A stretch of DNA of 64,000 bases from assembly GCA_022478985.1 (NCBI GenBank), contig JAKSZP010017377.1, positions 45,417-109,416 of the forward strand, in the 5' to 3' direction. The first letter of the stretch is position 1; each line of letters starts with the position of its first letter. Source of the DNA: Massospora cicadina. Its lineage: Eukaryota > Entomophthoromycota > Entomophthoromycetes > Entomophthorales > Entomophthoraceae. The notes beneath the pieces are model-generated. The model was not told the origin of the DNA and did not search any database. It was given only the letters and a program-made list of their open reading frames with translations. Of the stretch, positions 56,482 through 64,000 are shown one piece after another. The translations under genes and the position numbers were made by a program.

Positions 56482-56830
56482 TGACTGATTAGTTAAATTT
56501 ATTAGTAACATCACAAAATGAAGATGTCACTCAATTTTCTGATTTGGCAATGATCACTTAGTTCAACATAGGATAAAAATATTTTAGAGATTCATTAGGT
56601 CAGAAACCTCAAAATTTTAAAACCTGCCCTCTTGATTCTAGATGAATAATCTGTAACTTAAACAATTTCTTGGAATAAGAATTTATATTGTAACCAAGGC
56701 ATTAATGAAAGGAAAACATAAGTCAGATTTAGTGAGGACTTTTCTTTCTCGTTGCAAACACTTTTGCAACCCATTCAATTCAAGACTAAATCTAGTTTGA
56801 TAATCTCATAGAGGGGATTAGTCTGCGCCC

Positions 56831-58246
56831 ATGTCTGGGAGCAGTTGGGCAAGCAAGGCAAGAGGAGCAGGCGGAAGGCCCGCGGCCTCTAACGTTTGAA
56901 AATGCCCCAGAGAATCTGGCGGAATAGAAAAAAATCTAAAAAAACTGGCGGTCACAATTTCCCCGGAGATACTCGCGTGGCAAGCATGGTGCAACCAGTA
57001 CATCAATACGCCACATTCCCAGCCACTTTTGTCGGTGGAATTCGGAGTCCGTGTGTATCTGGACATCCAAAAAACGGCCCTATGGGAAAAATTTTGTGAA
57101 GATGTACACAAAATTTTCCCGACCGTGGTGTATGTTGCACCTCACTCCATGTCACGCGGTTGGCTGGACCTAGGTTTTGAAAGCAAAATAGCAGCAGATG
57201 AGGCTGCAGCGGTGCGCATAGTGGTCGACCTCCCCAAAGGGCGATGGGTCATTGAAACTAAATGCACCAGATGGACAAAATCAAACCAAATTTTCCTCAC
57301 GTTTGACTTTTTGCCTACTACGGTAAAACGTGACATTTTGGAGCAACACCTGAAAGATGGTCTCGCCATATACGGCGAAATACAATCTTTCAAAATGCAA
57401 CATTTCACGCTGATGCCACACCTGTGCACCAGCAAAGCTATCACAGTTCTGACCCCAACTGAGGAGATCACGAAGGACCTAACCCAGATCCCGCACTCCA
57501 CCTTTATTGATATCGCAGGGCACACCACCCACCCATTCCGGGTAACCGTGGACAGCGCGCCCCCCATTTGCACCCACTGTGACACGTTTGGCCATAAGGC
57601 ACACGTGTGCCCCATTAAAGAGGGCATTACATTCCAAGAGCACCCCTTGGCGGCCATGGCCAGCGGAGAGGCGCACTATGAACCAACTGCAAGCACCAAA
57701 GAGGCTTTCCCATGGGGAGCACAAGGCTGCTACCTATTGGTAAAGCCCATCTCCCCGCAGGAGTGGAAGAAGGCCAAGCAGGCCCATAGGACTGCGGCCA
57801 AGGAAGCGGCCAAGGTCACCACCACCATCCCACACTCACAATGCCAGGAGGACATGGAGACCTTCACGGCGGAAGCAACTCGGGAATCCATCACCCAATC
57901 AGATTGGGAGGCCCAAGCTGAACAGGCCACTCAATCCAAGGATCCAATGGGAGATTTGATCTCACCCAATCGCTGCACCCAAGCCCCAGTTGAAACTGAC
58001 TTGGGACCTATCCCAACTGAAAAAAAAATTTTTGCCCCACTTGACGGTGCACCAAACTTATCCGCACCGCAAAAAATTTGTCTGACGTCAGGAAAACAAA
58101 AAGCAAAGGCCAAAGCTAATGCGACTCTTTCCACAAAAATTAACAAAAACCCCGATAGCATTGCTGCTAATACCCGCGCTGCTGTGAAAGCCCGTGGGGA
58201 CCTGGAAGAGGCTGGTGGGCCAGGGGGCCCACCCCCTCACACCTAA
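56831..58246 (+). pseudogene. LINE ORF1 (nucleic-acid-binding protein), one early nonsense codon
   Basis: ORF1 proteins coat LINE RNA. The frame opens at ATG 56831 (MSGSSWASKARGAGG), hits TGA at 56897 and then stays open to TAA at 58244-58246, so the original product would be about 471 residues. Translation from the internal ATG at 57029 would give 405 residues. In that numbering, residues 45-125 form an RRM-like region (IFLTFDFLPTTVKRDILEQH; LAIYGE), residues 181-194 a CCHC knuckle (CTHCDTFGHKAHVC, CX2CX4HX4C), and the rest is an Ala/Lys/Thr-rich tail. ORF2 starts 6 bases after the stop, in the same frame. The TGA at 56897 could derive from CGA. Confidence 0.82.
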
Positions 58247-58252
58247 GGTGCG

Positions 58253-61200
58253 ATGGGGGAAACCTTCACTCTAGGGATGCTGAATATCGCTGGACTCAAG
58301 GCCTCCCCATCCCAGGCTAGGAAACTGAGTTTTTTACAAAATAATTTACCCGTGGATATCCTGGCCATCCAGGAAACCCACTGTCCATGAGGTTCCGAGG
58401 ATGCTTGGAAAACAATGCTCCTACCATCCCTATCCTTTTGGTCAAAGCACTGTGGGGTGCTAATTCAGAAAAACAATTTTTTCAAATTTACATCTTCAGA
58501 AACATTCCTAAATGACCGAGTGCTCATTGTCACCTTCTCATGGGCTGATGTTGCACACACAATTGTCAACATTTATGCCCCAAACGGTGCACAAGAGCGT
58601 CAGGAATTTTCTCGTCGGTCAAATCCCTCCCGCTACCCCCAATTCTTTCCTAATCGGTGACATGAACTGTTGGCTAACCTCACCAATGGACCGGTGGCTG
58701 CCCTCACCCCACGCCCCACAGGGTCATGTAGAACTATGCATTCTAAAAGCCACCCTTGGGTTAATGGATGCGCTGCTGTGACATGCCCCACTTCTCAAAA
58801 CATGATGCATCCCCACATCCACAATGGCCAATTAAGGTCCATGACCCGCATTGACCTTATTCTAGCACTGGCGAAATTCCAACCCCACATCTCCCACTTC
58901 AAAACAACGAAAATGGAATTCTCCGACCACTGACTGGTCTCAATAACATACCACTTACCTGTCACAGTTGCAAAGGCCCCACATTGGTGCAAAATCCGCC
59001 CCCCAGAGCTAGCGTCGCCAGGATTTTCCACGTGGGTGGAAGAGGCAACTTTGGCAAAATTGTTTTTGCACCGTTTTGCACGGACCCCATTTTTACATGG
59101 GCAACTTTCAAAAAAGACACCATCCGCCACTATTGCCATCTCTCATCCAGACGCTCACGAGCCACATTGGCGGTTATATTGTGCGTGCTGGCGGAATTGG
59201 CCCACTTGGAGTCCAACATTCCAGCCTCAGGATATAGCCCTGCATGGGGCCAGAAGTGGGCGGAGGCAGCAGCCCACCTCAACGCACTTGAAAGGCAACA
59301 CAAACATTGGGTTTGTGTCCAATACAGGGCCACACGCATCACTAAAGGTGACAAGTGCACCGCATACTTCTTCAAAAAAATTTTGCACCATGCCAGAGCG
59401 TGGCCTGCACACAGGTGCAAAGATCGGATAATTCTATCATGGACACACCGGCTGAAGTGGCAATTGAAACGCAAAGATATTACTCTGAGTTATACCGAGC
59501 TGAACCAATTCAGCCAGCCAAAATGGCAGAATTTCTCGACAGAGCTCATATCTGCACCATTTTCTGATACCCGGAAATAATGAATTTAATTACTCCGAAC
59601 GAATTATGGACTACCATTTGTGATGCGCCAAACTGAAAATGCCCAGGCCCAGATGGCATTCCATATGAGTTCTAAAAAATATTTTAAATACATATCCCCA
59701 TTGCTGCTAGCCTCACTCAACCAAAGCCTGTTGGAAACGCACCTCCTACCAGGAGGACATGAGGCTTTTACAGTCACACTCTTCAAGAAAGGGGATAGGC
59801 TAGACTTAGCCAACTGGCGCCCCATTTCTCTAACAAACACAGACACCAAAATTTTAACAAAAATCATGGCTAACCATTTAGGGACTGTAGCATCTGCCAC
59901 CATCTCTCCAGAACAATTCAGTTTCATCCCCAGAAGGTCAATTTGGGATAACGTGCACTCTGTGGCTAATGTGTGTCAGTCCACAGCCTCTGGGGCACTT
60001 GTATTCTTGGACCAACAAAAGGCCTATGATAGAGTAAACTGGGAATACCTTAGGGCCTGCCTCCAACAATTCCGCCTACCTCCCCGCTTCATTAACTGGG
60101 TGATGCTGCTCACAGAATCTGCAACAATGGCTGTGCGTGGCCCAGGTTTCCTAACGGATGTAGTCCATCCTCAAAGGGGCCTGCAACAAGGGGACCCCCT
60201 GAGCCCACTCTTATACAACTTCAGCCTTGACCCACTACTGCGAAATGTGAATGCCCAACTCACTGGGGTCCATGTGCCAGGCCAAACCCCAGTCAAGATG
60301 ATGGCATTTGCAGATGATTGCGTGGTGGGGGTGTCTAATAATAAAGATGCACGCGCGCTTGAAGCTCTCATCCAGGAATATTCCCGGGTAAGCAACGCGG
60401 CACTGAACGCCTCCAAACCTGAAATCATCCTCCTTGGTCGGTTTCAGAACTGCTGGGCCCCAGCAAGTAGTTCCCAACCCAGCCCAGCTGCTCGCCCAAG
60501 TCCACGCCTTACTAACTCAAAACACACCGCTCCACTGGTGCTCCCCTTAGTGCCGCGACCTACCATAGGACCGGTACGCCATCTGGGCGTGTGGTTGGAG
60601 GCAGGAGGATACGCGTCAGCAGTAATGGAGGGCCATATACTGGACAACGTGACGAAGAGAATCGCCTCTCTCAGAGCCCACCCTACTACCCTCACTGGCA
60701 GGGTTGTTCTTGCCAACTCTATGCTCCTATCCAAAGTCTGGTTTGGAGCCCACGCCTTCCCTTCTCCCCAAGCTTCTTCAAATCCCTGTATGCTTTGCTA
60801 CAAGGTTGGCTTTGGTCAGGCCGCCCTCCACCAGTACGGCTAGAGGTCATGTTTGGCCCTCATCATCATGGTGGCATGGGCCTACTTGACTTCAAAGCCC
60901 ATGCCGCCAAGATCCTAGGCACCTGGATTGCGGCCGTCACTGCTCCTACACTCCCATCCCAACACTGGTCCCGCGCGGCCCACTCCAACTTCTCCCGAGC
61001 CTTGGGCCTCAACAATCCATCAAACCCCCACTCCCTGATGAAATACCTCGCATCACACACATCAGCCACAGGTCCTCACGGGACCAAAACCCACTACAAA
61101 CGAATCCTACTCTCCATGCGAAGCGCAGAGTGGAGAATTCGTATTAGTGGACATACAACCCAAAGAGGCCGCCCCTCTCCTCAGTTCACACAAGAGGTAC

Positions 61201-61873
61201 GGGGGCTACCCATCCATGATGGCGTGATCCCCATTTGACCCCAAGTCCTATCCAGGGTGGACTACCTGGACATGATGGACATCCCTTATTCCACTGAGAC
61301 CCAAAAGACTATCTGGAAATACGCACACCATCCTCTGTTGCAGCCTCAAGTCCGTTCCCATGTGTGGCACTGCCTGAGGCGGGTGTATCGTACAGCTGAG
61401 CGCTCTAATGCTTTACACTCATCCTGTGTCGTGTGTGGCCAGTATGGAACGCTGTTTCACCGCCTGGAGAAGTGCCCCACCTCTAAAGTGATATGGCGCG
61501 AAGTCCAACGTCTGCTAGGCCAGGATCAAACACATCCCTTCAGTCTGTCAAGAGATATGTTTGCTTCATCAATGGCCTCCCCCTCCCACCCTCCCTTCGT
61601 GCTCTGGTGGTTGCAATCGCCATGTGGATTATCCACACGATTGTCTTGGATGCCATCGCCGGATCCATCCCCACCCTCCCTGAAGCTGTCCACAGATTCC
61701 GGTCTCATTTGGTGGATCACTTTCAAGCGTGGATGTTTGGATATCTCCCACCACGTCGCCGGCAGCTGGTCTCCTCCTGGTTCCCAGTCTGGTTCATCAA
61801 ATCAGACCCCTTCCTCCACACGTGCTCAATAGTGGCTACGCCCCCTACACACGTTCCCTCCCCCTTCCCATAA
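58253..61873 (+). pseudogene. LINE ORF2: APE-type endonuclease, reverse transcriptase, zinc-finger C-terminus
   Basis: Domains in order: APE endonuclease (58253-58935) with MLNIAGLK, LAIQETHC, VNIYAPNG, LIGDMN and SDH; linker to about 59640; RT with PGPDGIPYEF (59643), NWRPISLTNTDTKIL, FLDQQKAYDRVNWEYL, RGLQQGDPLSPLLYNF and AFADDC (about 60301-60318); thumb; C-terminal region with CVVCGQYGTLFHRLEKC (about 61423-61475). RT is open at 59620-60843 (407 codons, starting in a shifted frame). Nonsense codons: TGA at 58388, 58931, 59565, 59634 and 61236, plus TAA near 59672. Frameshifts lie near 58603, 58775, 59060, 59690, 60770 and 61585. The start ATG 58253 is chosen because it opens directly into the endonuclease fold. 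Confidence 0.88.
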
Positions 61874-62261
61874 GTGGCGTTCCCGCTGGCAACAAGAGAT
61901 AGCATCGCTTCTCTGGGGTGCCTCACCTGGTACTGAGTTTTGTCTCGTCTGAGTCATATTCAGAAGTGTCCATCCCATGGTCGGCCTTCCCCGCAATAAA
62001 TTTAAATTTAAATTTAAATAAGTCAGATTTAGTGGATTGACATACTAAGCAACAGGTCTATTAGCAAAAATTCAAAAGCGTTATTAGATCCAGAGTCTCA
62101 AGATCTTAACAAATTAACACAAAGTTGAAAGAAGCGTGCAGCTCAACTGTCTCCATGTGTACTTCCCCACACCCACTCTAGATGTAAAATCCAATACCTA
62201 AGGAGTACCACATGATCATAGTCTTTATCTCTAATGGATTCTGTTCTATTTTTTTCTAAAG

Positions 62262-62269
62262 TATATAAA
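62262..62269 (+). promoter_or_regulatory. TATA box in 3' LTR of D
   Basis: TATATAAA followed by CCCCC is the counterpart of 37078-37085. Confidence 0.55.
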
Positions 62270-62375
62270 CCCCCAACGATTATCATATAAAGTATCATCT
62301 ATTATCACAATCTTCTTTTCTGATTGTAGATACAGTTTATGGAAAACTTTTTAGTCCTAAATTCTTAGATATTTA

Positions 62376-64000
62376 CCAATATTTGACAACTTTGTGCCCT
62401 TTAAAATAAAAATATACTTGTCATGCATCTAAAAAGGCTTTATACGCCTTGCCTCCACTGTTCCATCAAGTTAGAGCCAATAATGTGTTAGCAGTGAACG
62501 CCTGCTCTAAAAAGAGCTTAAGGCCAAATTGGCAGAAAAATTAGTATCAAAGCCTTAATTCAGCTGGAACAATAAGAGCTTTCAGTTACCTCAGAGAATA
62601 CCCCGTGAGTGTGGAGTCTTTATGGTCATACCTATTGTGCATTGAAGGAACCAAGCTCTCAATTATGTGAAGGCAAATCAAAGTTAGGTTAAGCTAAAAA
62701 TTTTGAATGTCAACACAACAATTCTTCTGATGCTTTTTTTCTGAGTTTACCTACATTGATATCATTGTAAATAAGCTCAAATAAGAGCTATTGCAGACAG
62801 TGGGCACAATAAATATCATGTCCACCAGACTAGTGTTATTATTAGCTTTTTGCTAGATATTGACCACCAAAAAAATATGGTACCATAAGCCCAGCTGATA
62901 AGTGAAAAAGTTAAAATTTACAAGGCCTTTCATTACATCTTAATATATGTAACCCTACACTGTAAGAGAGTTTTCTTGATTGAATGGCAAAATAAGTTAA
63001 CGTTGAGGTATCAGACATCAAATTTGGAATAATTAATATCGCCAACATAAGGTCCTGGTGGCAAATACTCCGCCAACCTCTAGCCACCTGTATGGGACCA
63101 GGTAGTATGAAATTAGTGGCGTTATGCTCTTACAGGCATCTCCACTATTGACCAGTAATCAGGTTGAGGTGCGGGAAATTTTTCAGGCTCAAATTATCTC
63201 TTAAAATGACCTCTCTCCTTCTGAGGTCAAAAGTTTACAACTTATAGCGCATTGTTGGCAATGGATTAATGTCCACACAATTCCGGAAACTTTGGAAACC
63301 CAGAGTTTCAAAATAAACCATCCAAATATACAACTAGAAGTATTGAACAAAATGGTAGCTTATATGAGATTGGCTTATCTGTCAATGGACTCCACAAACA
63401 GTGGGAACGCAGAATGGAAGACTAATAACAAGAAAGAATTCTAACATGAGAGTGTTGGAATAGGGTCAACTGGAATATAAATTAAATAAAAAAGTTTTAA
63501 TTATGGGTATACTTTAGGTGTGGAAGCTTAAATAATTCCCATATTGTACTGGGTGAATAAAAACCTAAATTGTCATAAATTAGACTGATAAATAAAAGAT
63601 ACAATAATTTGATTGATTAAAGTGGCAGAAAAGACATTCCTACTATCTTGATTTTTTAGGGATCAATGAATGTAGTCCATTCTGTTACAACAAACTTTAG
63701 ATTCATAGGTGCTCTGCCACTACAATTAAGCTCGCTTATATTAACTCTCACTACAGTTTTATGTCATATTTATGACTTTCTTACTAATTTCATTTTTATG
63801 AGGACTTGTGTGGTTTTTGCTATTTAGTCTGACCAACCATTCAATTTTTTTATTACAATTTGTATTTTATATTAAGGTTTTAATTACTCAGGCCTTGAAA
63901 CCAAGATTAATTGGTTGAATTAATTTATTGCAGATTGCCTCAACGCCACTGGCAATCCATTATATTAAGTTATGGCAGATTACCTTTCTCACACGCCCAG
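62376..64000 (+). pseudogene. Element F-like remnant (protease part) and unassigned tail
   Basis: About 62522-62590 repeats the F gag/protease junction wording (AGAGCTTTCAGTTACCTC). FTYIDIIVNKLK then AIADSGH (about 62747-62808) is a protease strand-loop with DSG at the catalytic place, aligned with YIDITIYKLKVRALMNSG of F. IMSTRLV follows after a frameshift. From about 62950 to 63800 I recognise nothing. TCTGACCAACCATTCAATTTTT near 63830 resembles the start of the F LTR. Confidence 0.5.

Larger units (their letters stand above)
56718..62034 (+). mobile_element. Near-full-length LINE with 17-bp target-site duplication
   Basis: Identical repeats ataagtcagatttagtg lie at 56718-56734 and 62018-62034. 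The body (56735-62017, 5283 bp) has a 5' leader of about 96 bp, ORF1, ORF2, an AATAAA signal (61995-62000) and a tail of TTTAAA repeats. It is much more GC-rich than its surroundings. The uninserted site is preserved in the 5' LTR of element D. The exact duplication makes it one of the younger insertions, but stops and frameshifts in both ORFs mean it cannot move by itself. Confidence 0.92.
36329..62375 (+). mobile_element. Ty3/gypsy element D (plus strand), split by X, a solo LTR and a LINE
   Basis: The D sequence reads LTR, gag, protease, RT, then breaks at 41442 and resumes at 53508 in the same RT motif (GISS-stop-Y before, R..LIPKFSQLIKLFFNSLTKR after). It continues with RNase H, integrase and a 3' LTR holding two more insertions. 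Without insertions D would be roughly 8 kb. The 5' and 3' LTRs align along their full length. Every coding domain is broken, so D is the oldest layer of this block. Confidence 0.85.
55673..62375 (+). repeat. 3' LTR of element D, split in three by insertions
   Basis: Pieces 55673-55939, 56482-56734 and 62035-62375 align in order with the 5' LTR (36329-37195). They add up to about 0.86 kb, the length of the intact 5' LTR. The breaks are the solo LTR (55945-56476) and the LINE (56735-62017). Confidence 0.83.

Noticed and set aside
59634..59636. Reassigned genetic code (TGA read as Trp) to explain in-frame TGA codons
   Set aside because: TGG is used for Trp throughout the same LINE, and several of the TGA codons fit Arg (CGA) or Gln better. 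Decay explains them with fewer assumptions.
1..64000. CRISPR arrays, bacterial operons, rRNA genes or riboswitches
   Set aside because: No regularly spaced short repeats, no prokaryotic gene packing and no rRNA wording were seen.

Overview
This window is a eukaryotic, gene-poor, repeat-saturated stretch of DNA, AT-rich outside the LINE copies. I found no host gene, no rRNA gene, no stand-alone tRNA gene and no CRISPR or bacterial operon structure. Almost everything recognisable is a retrotransposon in some state of decay: Ty3/gypsy LTR elements (one with a chromodomain), a LINE family with an APE-type endonuclease, reverse transcriptase (RT) and a C-terminal zinc-finger region, two tRNA-derived SINEs, and a retroposon family (called R here) that I cannot match to a named family. 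The organism cannot be fixed from this sequence. A large transposon-bloated eukaryotic genome (fungal or plant-like) fits the element mix.

Layout. 1-3045: 3' part of a decayed LINE. 3046-5026: 3' end of LTR element X1. 5027 to about 10600: decayed gypsy element F (plus strand), with a SINE (10093-10406) in its presumed 3' LTR. 10590-17048: unassigned DNA holding a solo LTR (12609-13752) and a second SINE (14866-15167). 17049-33104: gypsy element A (minus strand), interrupted in its protease-RT linker by gypsy element B (23064-29573, minus strand). 33105-36328: gag-like remnants. 36329 to about 62375: one gypsy element, D (plus strand), split by nested insertions. Element X (41443-53502) lies in D's RT; chromodomain element E (44950-52504, minus strand) lies in X; retroposon R1 (45928-47821) lies in E's integrase. 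A solo LTR (55945-56476) and a near-full-length LINE (56735-62017) lie in D's 3' LTR. 62376-64000: remnants of an F-like element.

The clearest result is the R family. Five separate insertions of 1894, 429, 51, 22 and 23 bp share one 3' terminus (a CTAGTRCT-type end followed by poly-A). Each is flanked by its own 14-18 bp target-site duplication, yet the two smallest carry only 15-16 nt of non-A sequence. Removing R1 and X restores the interrupted reading frames of E and D, which supports the nesting order. Nearly all coding regions are broken by stops and frameshifts. In the long LINE the nonsense codons that can be placed are almost all TGA, as expected from CGA decay.
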